This document shows, piece by piece, positions 1-7,358 of a stretch of DNA of 12,762 bases. The translations under genes and the position numbers were made by a program. This DNA is from Candidatus Segetimicrobium genomatis (GTDB taxonomy: Bacteria > Sysuimicrobiota > Sysuimicrobiia > Sysuimicrobiales > Segetimicrobiaceae): positions 1,333 through 14,094 of the forward strand of contig VBAN01000227.1 in the NCBI GenBank assembly GCA_005882445.1, given 5' to 3'. The notes beneath the pieces were generated by a model that saw nothing but the letters and a program-made list of their open reading frames with translations, was not told the origin of the DNA and did no database searches. Position 1 is the first letter of the stretch; each line of letters starts with the position of its first letter.

Positions 1-882
1 GGCGATCGGCCGCCCGAACTGGCGCCGTTCGCGCGCGTAGGCAACCGCATCGCGAAGGGCGTGCTTGGCCGCGCCCACACATCCCGCGCCGAGCTTCAGC
101 CGGCCCACGTTGAGGATATTGAGCGCGATAACGTGCCCCCGCCCGGGCTCGCCGATCACGTTCTCGCGCGGCACCCGCACGTTGTCGAGGAAGAGGGAGG
201 TGGTGGACGACCCCCGGAGACCCAACTTGTGCTCCTCCGGGCCCACCGTGAATCCCGCCGTCGCGCGGTCGACGATGAAGCAGGTAAGCTTCCCATCGAC
301 CTTCGCGTACAGGATGTACACGTCGGCGATCCCGCCGTTGGTGATGAACTGCTTGCTTCCCGTCAGCCGGTAGCTCCCATCCGGGTCCTGCACCGCGGAG
401 GTGCGGAGCGACAGCGCGTCCGATCCCGCCGTGGCCTCGGTCAGCGCGTAGGCCCCGATCAGCTCCCCGGTCACCATGCGGGGGAGGTAGCGCGTCCGCT
501 GGGAGTGCGCGCCGAAGAACACGATCGGCAGCATCCCGATCGTCGCGTGCGCGCCCACGCTGGACGAGAGCGACCCGCGGGAGATCGTCTCGGCCAGCAG
601 CACGCCGGTCACCGGGTCGGGCCCCAGCCCTCCGTATTCGGGCGGCACCTCCGCCGCAAACACGCCGAGGGCGCCGAGCCTGGTGAGGACCGCGCGCATC
701 AGCAGCAGGTCCTTCGCCTCCAGCCGCGCATCGAGGGGCGCGACCTCCTGGGCGAGGAAGGCCCGGACCGTCCGCGCGATCAGGCAGTGCTCATCGGACA
801 GCTGCTCCGGGGTCAGGACCTGCGAGGGCTGGGGCGGCGCGATGATCCACCATCCGCCCCCCGCCCGTCCTTCGATCGCCAT
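1..882 (-). CDS. Acyl-CoA dehydrogenase, FadE type (N-terminal half, cut by window edge)
   Basis: Predicted FAD-dependent acyl-CoA dehydrogenase that makes the 2,3-double bond in an acyl-CoA thioester, the first step of beta-oxidation, in the cytoplasm. 294 codons are present and the frame is open at base 1. The start is ATG at 882, with GGAGG 8 nt upstream. Visible landmarks: PPEYGG (80-85), the flavin/substrate signature YALTEATAGSD (145-155), KQFITNG (177-183), the GLRGSST segment (221-227) and RQFGRPI (287-293). The wording around GAHATIGMLPIVFFG resembles the roughly 590-residue FadE/VLCAD-like branch more than the 380-residue short-chain enzymes, so about half the protein is probably missing, including the catalytic glutamate. 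It lies 18 nt behind the 3-hydroxyacyl-CoA dehydrogenase and is the last visible gene of the operon. The family is certain; chain length and substrate cannot be told. Confidence 0.93.
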   Translation of the reverse strand, partial: MAIEGRAGGGWWIIAPPQPSQVLTPEQLSDEHCLIARTVRAFLAQEVAPLDARLEAKDLLLMRAVLTRLGALGVFAAEVPPEYGGLGPDPVTGVLLAETISRGSLSSSVGAHATIGMLPIVFFGAHSQRTRYLPRMVTGELIGAYALTEATAGSDALSLRTSAVQDPDGSYRLTGSKQFITNGGIADVYILYAKVDGKLTCFIVDRATAGFTVGPEEHKLGLRGSSTTSLFLDNVRVPRENVIGEPGRGHVIALNILNVGRLKLGAGCVGAAKHALRDAVAYARERRQFGRPIA

Positions 883-890
883 GCGCCGCG

Positions 891-895
891 CCTCC
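891..895 (-). promoter_or_regulatory. Ribosome binding site deciding the acyl-CoA dehydrogenase start
   Basis: GGAGG on the minus strand, 8 nt before the ATG at 882 and inside the 18-nt gap after the preceding stop. It supports ATG 882 as the start. Confidence 0.6.
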
Positions 896-900
896 GGGCG

Positions 901-1782
901 TTACGACGAAGGTTTCTCCGGGTAGGTGTACCACCCTTTGCCGGTCTTGCGCCCGTAGTCCCCGCGCTCGTACCGCTCCACGATGCTGCGGGCGGGCCGC
1001 TGCGTGGGATCGCCGGTTTCCCCAAACCGCTGCGTGCGGACGTGGTAGGCGATGTCGATGCCGTTCATGTCCATCAGCTCGAACGGCCCCATCGGATGGC
1101 GCAGCCCCTTCTTGACCGCCACGTCGATGTCCTCGAACGAGGCGATCCCCGCCTCGTAGAGCCGCACCGCCTCGTCCATGATCGCGGCGAGGATCCGGTT
1201 GACGACGAACCCCGAGATCTCGCGCCGCAGCAGGACCGGCGTCCGGCCCATCCGCCGCGCCAGCCCCATCGCCGCCGCCGCGGTCGCCTCGCTGGTCTCG
1301 GGGTGCATGACGACCTCGACGAGCTCCATCACCAGCGGGGGATTCAAGAAGTGCATGTTGCAGACCTGCCCCGGCCGTGAGGTGGCCGCCGCCAGGAGCG
1401 AGCCGCGGATCGTGCTCGAGTTGGTGGCGAGGATCGCCGGCGCCGGGGTGATCCGGTCGAGCTGGGTGAAGAGGGCGCGCTTGTCGTCGAGCCGCTCGAT
1501 CACGGCCTCGATGACGAACTCGGCGTCCCGCGCCCCGTCCTCCAGGCTGGTCGTCCAGCGCAACCGGCCCAGGGCGCGCTCGGCGTCCGCCGGCGTGAGC
1601 CGTCCCCGCTGCACCCACCGCGCCATGTGGGCGCGGTTGCTGGATTGCGCTCGATCGAGCGCCTCCGCCCGCACATCCACCACCGCGGTGGTGCAGCCTG
1701 CCAGCGCGCCCAGCATCGCGATCTGGTGGCCCATCGTCCCGGCGCCCACCACGCACAACCGCCGCACCGCGTCAGGTTCCAT
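901..1782 (-). CDS. 3-hydroxyacyl-CoA (3-hydroxybutyryl-CoA) dehydrogenase
   Basis: NAD-dependent oxidation of an L-3-hydroxyacyl-CoA to the 3-ketoacyl-CoA, or the reverse reaction. 293 residues, the usual length of stand-alone Hbd/PaaH-type enzymes. Domains: an N-terminal Rossmann fold with GAGTMG at 13-18 and NSSTI at 121-125, then an all-helical C-terminal dimerisation domain with GFVVNR (191-196), GPFELMD (232-238) and GRKTGKGWYTY (277-287). The catalytic pair His144 (MHFLNPP) and Glu156 (ELVEV) is 12 residues apart, as in the human enzyme. I chose ATG 1782 because the conserved fold begins right after it. An earlier ATG at 1845 would add 21 low-complexity residues and overlap the SDR gene. 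The gap to the SDR stop is 40 nt and no strong Shine-Dalgarno is visible. No crotonase domain is fused to it. Confidence 0.94.
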   Translation of the reverse strand: MEPDAVRRLCVVGAGTMGHQIAMLGALAGCTTAVVDVRAEALDRAQSSNRAHMARWVQRGRLTPADAERALGRLRWTTSLEDGARDAEFVIEAVIERLDDKRALFTQLDRITPAPAILATNSSTIRGSLLAAATSRPGQVCNMHFLNPPLVMELVEVVMHPETSEATAAAAMGLARRMGRTPVLLRREISGFVVNRILAAIMDEAVRLYEAGIASFEDIDVAVKKGLRHPMGPFELMDMNGIDIAYHVRTQRFGETGDPTQRPARSIVERYERGDYGRKTGKGWYTYPEKPSS

Positions 1783-1822
1783 GGATGCCCACCCCGCCGC
1801 CGATCCCTCCGGTGCGCGGCCC

Positions 1823-2599
1823 TTACCGGGCCGTCGCGCCCCCATCGACCGCCAGCACCTGCCCGGTGACGAAATCGCTGGCGGGGCTCGCCAGAAACAC
1901 CGCCGCCCCCTTCAGGTCGTCCTCGCCGCCCAGGCGGCCCATGGGGATGGTGCTGAGAATCGCCTCCCCCCGGTGCTCGATGAGCCACTGCGTCATCCGG
2001 CTGGGGAAAAACCCGGGCGCGATGGCATTCACGGTGATCCGGTGCCGCGCCCACTTCACCGCCAGATCCCGCGTGAAGGCGATCACCGCCCCCTTGCTGG
2101 CGCTGTACCCGATCGCGTCCAGCACCTCCGCGTCCGTGCCGGCGAGGCCCGCCACGCTCGCGATATTGATGATCTTGCCCCCCCGCCCGGTGTCGATCAT
2201 GTGGCGGCCCACCGCCCGGCTCATCAGCATGGTCCCGGTGACGTTCGTCTCGAGCACCTTGTGCCACGCATCGAGCGGCATCTCGAGGACCGGCGCTCCC
2301 CAGGTCGCTCCCGCGTTATTGATGAGGACGTCCACCCGGCCGTACGCGCCGAGCGTCCGGGCCACGCATGATTCGACCTCCTCGGCCCGGGCCACGTCGC
2401 AGGCCGCCGCGAGCGCGCGGATGCCGCGGTCCCGGAGGCGCGCCGCGGCGGCGTCGAGCTCCCCGGTCTTGCGCGCGGTCAGCGCGAGCGAGGCGCCCGC
2501 CTCGCCGAGCGCCTCCGCCATCTGGAAGCCCAGGCCCCGGGAACCGCCGGTGACGATCGCGACTTTGCCCGTGAGGTCAAACAGTTCGCGGACGTGCAT
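1823..2599 (-). CDS. SDR-family NAD(P)-dependent oxidoreductase
   Basis: Classical short-chain dehydrogenase/reductase of 258 residues. The cofactor motif TGGSRGLG is at 17-24 and NNAG at 94-97. The catalytic tetrad is Asn119, Ser148, Tyr165 and Lys169 (YSASK), and the C-terminal VDGG follows. The sequence resembles the gluconate 5-dehydrogenase / 3-oxoacyl-ACP reductase (FabG-like) group, which oxidises secondary alcohols or reduces ketones. The start is ATG 2599, 30 nt after the larC stop. Placed between larC and a 3-hydroxyacyl-CoA dehydrogenase, it may oxidise the hydroxyacid handled by the LarA-like enzyme upstream, but that is inference. The family is certain and the substrate is not predictable from sequence. 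Confidence 0.93.
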   Translation of the reverse strand: MHVRELFDLTGKVAIVTGGSRGLGFQMAEALGEAGASLALTARKTGELDAAAARLRDRGIRALAAACDVARAEEVESCVARTLGAYGRVDVLINNAGATWGAPVLEMPLDAWHKVLETNVTGTMLMSRAVGRHMIDTGRGGKIINIASVAGLAGTDAEVLDAIGYSASKGAVIAFTRDLAVKWARHRITVNAIAPGFFPSRMTQWLIEHRGEAILSTIPMGRLGGEDDLKGAAVFLASPASDFVTGQVLAVDGGATAR

Positions 2600-2629
2600 G
2601 GGTCGCCTGGGCCCGGCGCAGCCGGCGCG

Positions 2630-3736
2630 TCAGCCGCGCAGGACCCGCGGCTCGATGGCTTCGGCTGCCCGCTGGGCCGCCGCGAGCACGCGCTTCAGGG
2701 GAACGCCGTGGCGCTCGGCGAGCGCGCGGCAGACGTCGAACTCCGGCGCCATGTTCAAGACCCCCGACCGGTCTTCGGCGATCTTGATCGGAACGGCGCC
2801 GTACTCGGTCTGGACCTCCACGCGCCGCCGGCGCGCGGCCAGGCGGGAGACCTCGTAGACGCGCACCCCGAGGGTGGTCGTCTCGGCGAGGAGGATGCCG
2901 TAGAGCGCCCGCACGCGGTCCGGGACCGCGAGGACGCGCAGCAGATGGCCGGGGCGGCCCTTCTTCATCACGGCCGGAATCGTCATGACATCCAGCGCGC
3001 CGGCGTCGAGCAGCCGCGCCGTCACGTGCGGATAGAGCTGCGGGTTCATGTCGTCGATGGACGTCTCCAGCACCGCGAGCCGCTCGGCGCGGTCCTCGTC
3101 AGACGGCGCGGCGTTGGCCCGAGGCGGGTCGGCCGCGCCCGCGCCGGTCCCGATCCGCTCGAGGCGCATCAAGGGCAGGGCGCCCCAGCGGGTCACGAGC
3201 GAGGACAGGAGCACCGCTCCCGTGGGCGTGAGCAGCTCACCGTCGAACTCGCCGGCATACACCGGCATCCCGGCGATCAGGGCCGAGGTCGCCGGCGCCG
3301 GCACCGGGACGGTCCCGTGGCCGGTCTTCGCCCAGCCCCGCCCGAGGTTCACCGGAGAGGCAATCAGGCGGTCCAGGTTGAGGGCCCGGACGCCGGCGAG
3401 CACGCCAACGATGTCGACCAGCGTGTCCACGCCACCCAGTTCGTGCAGATGCACCTCCTCGATCGGCGTCGCGTGGATCTCCGCCTCGGCGGCGGCGAGC
3501 CGCCGCAGCACCACGGCGGCGCTGTCGCGGAAGGCCGGATCGAGAGGGGCGTCGGCGAGCACACGGGCGAGGACGGGGTAGCGCCGGGAATGGGGAGGCT
3601 CGGTCTCCTGGACCTCGACACGCACGGCGGGGACGCTCTGCCGGTGCACGCGGCCGACCGTGATGCGGACGGGAACGCCGCCCAGCAGCATGTCGCCGCT
3701 GGCCCCGCTGGCGCAATCAAGGTACCCGATGCGCAT
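2630..3736 (-). CDS. larC: LarC, nickel insertion protein of NPN cofactor synthesis
   Basis: LarC inserts nickel into pyridinium-3,5-bisthiocarboxylic acid mononucleotide in a CTP-dependent step, giving the nickel-pincer nucleotide used by LarA-type enzymes. 368 residues from ATG 3736, which overlaps the end of larB by 20 nt. Landmarks: DCASGASGDMLLG (7-19), EEVHLHELGGVDTLVDIVG (93-111), PVPAPAT (144-150), LTPTGA (169-174), LETSIDDMNPQ (223-233), MKKGRPG (257-263) and ETTTLGVR (285-292). The LarC1 and LarC2 parts are in one continuous frame, unlike Lactiplantibacillus plantarum, where a programmed frameshift joins them. One oddity: GDMLLG runs almost directly into VRITVGRV, so roughly 20-25 residues usually found there are missing in frame. 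An earlier in-frame ATG at 3802 lies wholly inside larB and adds no family sequence. Confidence 0.93.
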   Translation of the reverse strand: MRIGYLDCASGASGDMLLGGVPVRITVGRVHRQSVPAVRVEVQETEPPHSRRYPVLARVLADAPLDPAFRDSAAVVLRRLAAAEAEIHATPIEEVHLHELGGVDTLVDIVGVLAGVRALNLDRLIASPVNLGRGWAKTGHGTVPVPAPATSALIAGMPVYAGEFDGELLTPTGAVLLSSLVTRWGALPLMRLERIGTGAGAADPPRANAAPSDEDRAERLAVLETSIDDMNPQLYPHVTARLLDAGALDVMTIPAVMKKGRPGHLLRVLAVPDRVRALYGILLAETTTLGVRVYEVSRLAARRRRVEVQTEYGAVPIKIAEDRSGVLNMAPEFDVCRALAERHGVPLKRVLAAAQRAAEAIEPRVLRG

Positions 3737-4535
3737 CGTCGTCGCAGAGCGCCGTCTCCCCGGAGGGCTCCTCCGGGGAACGCCGCGCCTCCGGTCCGGC
3801 ATTGATCACCGCGGCCAGGTACCCGGCGCCGAAGCCGTTGTCGATGTTGACGACCGCCACGCCGGGCGCGCAGGCGTTGAGCATGGTCAGCAGCGGCGCG
3901 ACCCCGCCGAAGTGCGCGCCGTAGCCCACGCTGGTCGGCACCCCGATCACCGGCGCACGGGTGAGCCCGGCCACCACCGCGGGCAGCGCCCCATCCATCC
4001 CGGCCACCACGACCAGCGCGCGCGCCCGCTCGAGAAGATCCCGCTGCGCCCCGAGCCGGTGGAGGCCCGCCACCCCGACATCGTAGGCCCGGGTCACCGA
4101 CGCCCCCATTGCTTCGGCCGTGCACGCGGCTTCCTCGGCCACGGCGAGGTCCCCGGTTCCGCCGGTCAGGACCCCGACGCTGCCGATCCGGCGCTCGGGG
4201 AGCGCCCCGATCACGACCATCGACGCGGCGGGGACGTGACGCGCACCCGGAAACGCGCCCAACGCCGCCGCGGCCACCTCCGGGCCGGCGCGGGTGAGCA
4301 GCACGGGGGCCCCGGCGCCGTGGAGCGTTTCGGCGATCCGAATGATTTGCTCGGCCGTCTTGCCCGGGCAGTACACGGCTTCCGCGGCCCGCCGCCGCAG
4401 GAGCCGGTGGGTGTCCACCTTGGCAAACCCCAGGTCCGCGAACGGCAGCCAGCGGAGCGCCGCGAGCGCCGCCTCGACGCTCGTGCGGCCCGCGCGGACA
4501 TCGCGCAGCAGCCGGTCAAGCGCTTCCTCGTTCAC
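3717..4535 (-). CDS. larB: LarB, pyridinium-3,5-biscarboxylic acid mononucleotide synthase
   Basis: LarB carboxylates nicotinic acid adenine dinucleotide at C5 and splits the phosphoanhydride, releasing AMP and the biscarboxylated mononucleotide, the first committed step to the NPN cofactor. 272 residues from a GTG start. The GTG overlaps the larE stop as GTGA, so translation is probably coupled. The N-terminal part carries DTHRLLRR and EAVYCPGKT (53-60). The C-terminal part is PurE-like (AIR carboxylase fold), with AYDVGVAGLHRL (150-161), VVVAGMDGALPAVVAG (176-191) and GVPTSVGYGAHFGG (198-211). Cys222 in LNACAPG matches, by position and context, the cysteine that forms the transient pyridine adduct in L. 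plantarum LarB (Cys221). The frame stays open far upstream of GTG, but that part is antisense-like shadow inside larE. Confidence 0.94.
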   Translation of the reverse strand: MNEEALDRLLRDVRAGRTSVEAALAALRWLPFADLGFAKVDTHRLLRRRAAEAVYCPGKTAEQIIRIAETLHGAGAPVLLTRAGPEVAAAALGAFPGARHVPAASMVVIGALPERRIGSVGVLTGGTGDLAVAEEAACTAEAMGASVTRAYDVGVAGLHRLGAQRDLLERARALVVVAGMDGALPAVVAGLTRAPVIGVPTSVGYGAHFGGVAPLLTMLNACAPGVAVVNIDNGFGAGYLAAVINAGPEARRSPEEPSGETALCDDDAHRVP

Positions 4536-5476
4536 GGGCGGCCCGTCCCGGGCGTCACGCCCTGCCCCGGTCCCGCCCCTCCGGCATCGCCGGGCACTGC
4601 CCCGCCCTGCGCGCGGAGCGCCTCGGCGGCAAGCCGGCCCGAGCGCAGCCCGCGCCGATCCACCTCGACCTCGCGAAATCCGAGGGCCACCAGCGCAGCG
4701 GCGACCCGGGGCGCCTCGGCGAGCAGCCGGGGGACCGCGGGCAGCGGCACCTCGATCCGGGCGACCGCGCCGTGATGGCGGACCCGGACGTCGGGGAAGC
4801 CGAGCCGGTGGAGCACCCGCTCGCCTTCCTCGATCTGGCGGAGCGCCCCGAGCGTCACCGGAGTGCCGTGCGGGAGCCGGGACGCCAGGCAGGGCGACGC
4901 CGGCTTGTCCCACGCCTCCAGACCCCGCGCGCGGGCCAGATTCCGGATCTCCGCTTTGGTCAGCCCGGCCTCGAGCAGCGGCGCCCGCACGGCGAACTCG
5001 GCGGCGGCGCGCATCCCCGGCCGGTACTCCCCGCGGTCGTCCGCGTTCGCGCCGTAGGCCACGGCCGGCAGCCCGAGCTCCGCGGCCAAGGCCCCGAGGC
5101 GCGTGAAGAGCGCGGCCTTGCAGAAATAACACCGCTGCAGGTCGTTCCGCCGGTAGCGCGGATCGTCGAACTCGTCCGTCTCGACGACGACGTGGCGCGC
5201 GCCCATGGCCGAGGCGAGCGCCCGCGCGGCCGCCAGCTCATCGCGGGCGAGCGACGGAGAGACCGCGGTCGCGCCGACGCAGCGCTCCCCCAAAACATCG
5301 GCGGCCGCGGCCAGCAGATACGCGCTGTCGACGCCCCCCGAAAACGCCACCACCACGCCGCGGAGCGCGCGCAGCGCCTCCTCCAGCCGGGCCCGCTTGG
5401 ACTCCAGGGGGAGGGATTCCGGCGCGGGACCCCGCTCGGGCGCGGGGCCTGGCTCGGGCACAACGCGCTCGGCCAT
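4532..5476 (-). CDS. larE: LarE, ATP-dependent sulfur insertase of NPN cofactor synthesis
   Basis: LarE adenylates the two carboxylates of the LarB product and replaces an oxygen of each with sulfur. 314 residues. The PP-loop ATP pyrophosphatase motif SGGVDS is at 46-51, with RCYFCK at 115-120, YGANADDRGEYRPG at 141-154 and KPASPCLASR at 191-200. Cys196 corresponds to the sulfur-donating Cys176 of L. plantarum. Cys116 and Cys119 are also present, which is the three-cysteine pattern of LarE proteins that carry a [4Fe-4S] cluster (Thermotoga maritima type) instead of sacrificing their own cysteine. ATG 5476 immediately follows the TAA of the LarA-like gene (no gap), with GGGGAG 8 nt upstream. 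Both ends are low complexity: a Pro/Glu-rich head (residues 7-25) and a Gly/Pro tail after about residue 290. Confidence 0.94.
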   Translation of the reverse strand: MAERVVPEPGPAPERGPAPESLPLESKRARLEEALRALRGVVVAFSGGVDSAYLLAAAADVLGERCVGATAVSPSLARDELAAARALASAMGARHVVVETDEFDDPRYRRNDLQRCYFCKAALFTRLGALAAELGLPAVAYGANADDRGEYRPGMRAAAEFAVRAPLLEAGLTKAEIRNLARARGLEAWDKPASPCLASRLPHGTPVTLGALRQIEEGERVLHRLGFPDVRVRHHGAVARIEVPLPAVPRLLAEAPRVAAALVALGFREVEVDRRGLRSGRLAAEALRAQGGAVPGDAGGAGPGQGVTPGTGRP

Positions 5477-6772
5477 TTAGAAATCTCCCCAGACCGGCCG
5501 GGCGCCCACGGGTACCGGGGCCAGCGGGGGGATGAGCGACCCGTCGCCGCTCCACTCCAGGGCGAACGGCTTCGAGATCGTCCTGGCGTGAGGCTCGAGG
5601 TGGGGGACGAGAGCGGTGGAGACCGCCACCTCCCCAAGCGTGAGCGTGTTCCGGATATAGACGATCCGCGCGTCCCCCTCGGCCGGCCGCTGGGTGGTCA
5701 GCATCGCGGTGGACACCGCATCCCGATCGGTGAGCAGGATCATCGGGAGGCGCGAGCCCTCCGTGATCGCCGCCGTGATCCCGTTCATGTAGGTCGGCTC
5801 GAGGTCGATCTTGTCCACCACCCGCTGGGAGATGATATCCGCCATGCCCACCCCGGTCGCATTGCCGTGGGTCTCCTCGGTGAGGTCGAGCACCGCGATC
5901 CGCCTGACCGTCGGGCCGCCCGTCACAAGCGGCGAGAGGTACCGGCCGGTGATGTTGGGATCCATCCCATCCCCGCTGATGTTCTTGCCGATCTCCTGCA
6001 CGATCAGGACATCGATGTCCCGGACGGGGAGGCTCGCCATCAAGCTCCGGGCGCGGGTCAGCAGCACCGGCTCCCGGTCGATGAAGGGTGCAATACCGCA
6101 CATGATCTGCGTCCGAGCGCGCACGATCTCCCACGCCTCTCGCAGGCGCGGCCCCAGATCCTTCGGTCCCGTCGCGTGGATCGACATCGCCCCGCGCTGC
6201 TTCCCGGCGCCGATCACGGCCATCTTGATGAGGCCGCTTTCGAACGGGCCCCGGAAGAGGGTGTGCGGCTTCACGCGGCCGATGACGACCACGGCGTCCG
6301 CGGCGTGCGCGCGGCGATCCCAGTAGACCCCGGACCCGTCGGCGAGGCGCCCCAACTCGACAACGTCCATGGACGAGACGACCGGCGCCCCCACCCGCGC
6401 CTCGGTCACCCCGAGCGCGGCCAGGACCTCCACCTGCCCCTCCGCGGTGGCCCCGCCGTGGCTCCCCATGCCGGGAAACACGAAGGGCCGGGCGCCGTGC
6501 CGGCTGAGGGCCTGCACGACGGCGGCCGCGATCCGATCGATCTCGGCGACCCCGCGGCTTCCCACCGCCACGGCCACGGTGCCTCCCTTGGGGATCCGGC
6601 GGGCCACCTCGGGCGCGTCGAATTGGCGGCGGATCTCCGCGTCCACATCGCACCGGCCCGGGGTCGCCCACCGCTGGGCCACACGCACCATCTGGGGGAA
6701 CTGCACCTCGCGGGGCGCCCGGATCCCCCGCAGGCCGCGCGGGGCCGTTCGGGCCAGATCGACCTGCGTCAT
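5477..6772 (-). CDS. LarA-like nickel-pincer enzyme (lactate racemase superfamily, DUF2088)
   Basis: Predicted NPN-dependent hydroxyacid racemase or epimerase. 431 residues from ATG 6772. The N-terminal domain has GSRGVAEID (71-79) and GMGSHGGAT (101-109). Next come GRVKPHTLFRGPFESGLIK (165-183), AVIGAGKQRG (185-194) and MSIH (196-199). Arg73, His105, His170, Lys183 and His199 match LarA Arg75, His108, His174, Lys184 (covalent NPN thioamide) and His200 (nickel ligand). The spacings are nearly identical, and Lys-to-His is 16 residues in both. A GKNISGDGMDPN stretch (262-273) follows in the C-terminal half. Sequence between the motifs differs much from true lactate racemase (no GFSGGAK, for example), so the substrate is unknown. 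ATG 6778 and ATG 6808 are also in frame; ATG 6772 has the best-placed Shine-Dalgarno. The gene sits directly in front of larE, larB and larC, so cofactor makers and user are co-transcribed. Confidence 0.88.
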   Translation of the reverse strand: MTQVDLARTAPRGLRGIRAPREVQFPQMVRVAQRWATPGRCDVDAEIRRQFDAPEVARRIPKGGTVAVAVGSRGVAEIDRIAAAVVQALSRHGARPFVFPGMGSHGGATAEGQVEVLAALGVTEARVGAPVVSSMDVVELGRLADGSGVYWDRRAHAADAVVVIGRVKPHTLFRGPFESGLIKMAVIGAGKQRGAMSIHATGPKDLGPRLREAWEIVRARTQIMCGIAPFIDREPVLLTRARSLMASLPVRDIDVLIVQEIGKNISGDGMDPNITGRYLSPLVTGGPTVRRIAVLDLTEETHGNATGVGMADIISQRVVDKIDLEPTYMNGITAAITEGSRLPMILLTDRDAVSTAMLTTQRPAEGDARIVYIRNTLTLGEVAVSTALVPHLEPHARTISKPFALEWSGDGSLIPPLAPVPVGARPVWGDF

Positions 6773-6778
6773 CGTCAT

Positions 6779-6784
6779 CCCTCC
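6779..6784 (-). promoter_or_regulatory. Ribosome binding site deciding the LarA-like start
   Basis: GGAGGG on the minus strand, 6 nt before ATG 6772 and touching ATG 6778. This spacing favours ATG 6772 over the two upstream in-frame ATGs. Confidence 0.6.
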
Positions 6785-6791
6785 ACCGCCG

Positions 6792-7274
6792 TCAGAGTTT
6801 GTAGCCAATCTTCCGCAGCAGCTCGTGCCGGGCGCCCGCCTCCCCCGCGCCTTCGACGCCCAACGGCGGCTGACCGTCCACCACGCCCAGCACGCCGCGT
6901 CCCCGCGCCGTGGCGGCGACGATCACCTCCACGGGATTGGCGGTCGCGCAGTAGACCTGGCAGACCTCCGGCACCTGCCGCACCGCGCCGAGCACATTCA
7001 CCGGGTAGGCGTTGCCGAGAAAGATCAGGAAGGTGTGCCCGCACCCGACCGCGAGCGCGTTCCGGGCCGCCAGGTCGACCAGGCCGGGGTCGGTGCCGGA
7101 GGTGCGGACGAGGCGCGGCCCGCTGGCTTCGCAGAACGCCAGCCCGAACCGGATGCCGGGCACGGCGCCGGCGAGGACCTCGTGGAGATCCTCGACGGTC
7201 TTGATGAAATGCGACTGGCCGAAGATCAGGTTGAGCCCCTCCGGGTTTTCGATCGGCACCGCGTGCAGCTCCAT
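6792..7274 (-). CDS. Adenosine-specific kinase family protein (PF04008, DUF355)
   Basis: 160 residues, the full length of this compact family, which is known mainly from archaea and some deep bacterial lineages and is annotated as an adenosine-specific kinase on limited evidence. Hallmarks run along nearly the whole chain: GQSHFIKTVEDLHE (19-32), GIRFGLAFCEASGPRLVR (40-57), YPVNVLGAVRQVPEVCQVY near 90-108, CATANPVEVIVA, GRGVLGVVDGQPPLGVE and the terminal LRKIGYKL. The start ATG 7274 has GGAGG 8 nt upstream. An earlier ATG at 7409 would add 45 residues of low-complexity sequence through the divergent promoter region. It is the first gene of the lar operon, 19 nt before the LarA-like gene. A role in recycling adenosine nucleotides released by LarB or LarE is possible but is only inference. 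Confidence 0.9.
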   Translation of the reverse strand: MELHAVPIENPEGLNLIFGQSHFIKTVEDLHEVLAGAVPGIRFGLAFCEASGPRLVRTSGTDPGLVDLAARNALAVGCGHTFLIFLGNAYPVNVLGAVRQVPEVCQVYCATANPVEVIVAATARGRGVLGVVDGQPPLGVEGAGEAGARHELLRKIGYKL

Positions 7275-7324
7275 ACGGGCGTCCTCCGGCCTCAAAGGAG
7301 TCTTCCACCGGCGCGGCCCGCACT

Positions 7325-7343
7325 CCTGGCCCGCCGGGCCAGG
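7325..7343. repeat. Perfect inverted repeat, 8-bp arms, 3-nt spacer
   Basis: CCTGGCCC (7325-7332) and GGGCCAGG (7336-7343) around GCC. It lies midway between divergent start codons, and could be a regulator binding site or a hairpin in the lar leader. There is no T-tract on either side, so a terminator is unlikely. Confidence 0.5.
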
Positions 7344-7358
7344 GCGCCTCGGGCTGCA

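Noticed and set aside
4536..5132. Upstream extension of larB to an ATG at 5132
   Set aside because: The added residues are Arg/Ala/Gly-rich shadow of larE. The LarB family sequence starts at GTG 4535, which overlaps the larE stop as GTGA.
4772..7204. 810-codon plus-strand open frame
   Set aside because: It lies antisense to larE, the LarA-like gene and the kinase-like gene, which have strong family motifs. Its translation is low-complexity Arg/Pro/Gly/His, typical of GC-rich shadow frames.
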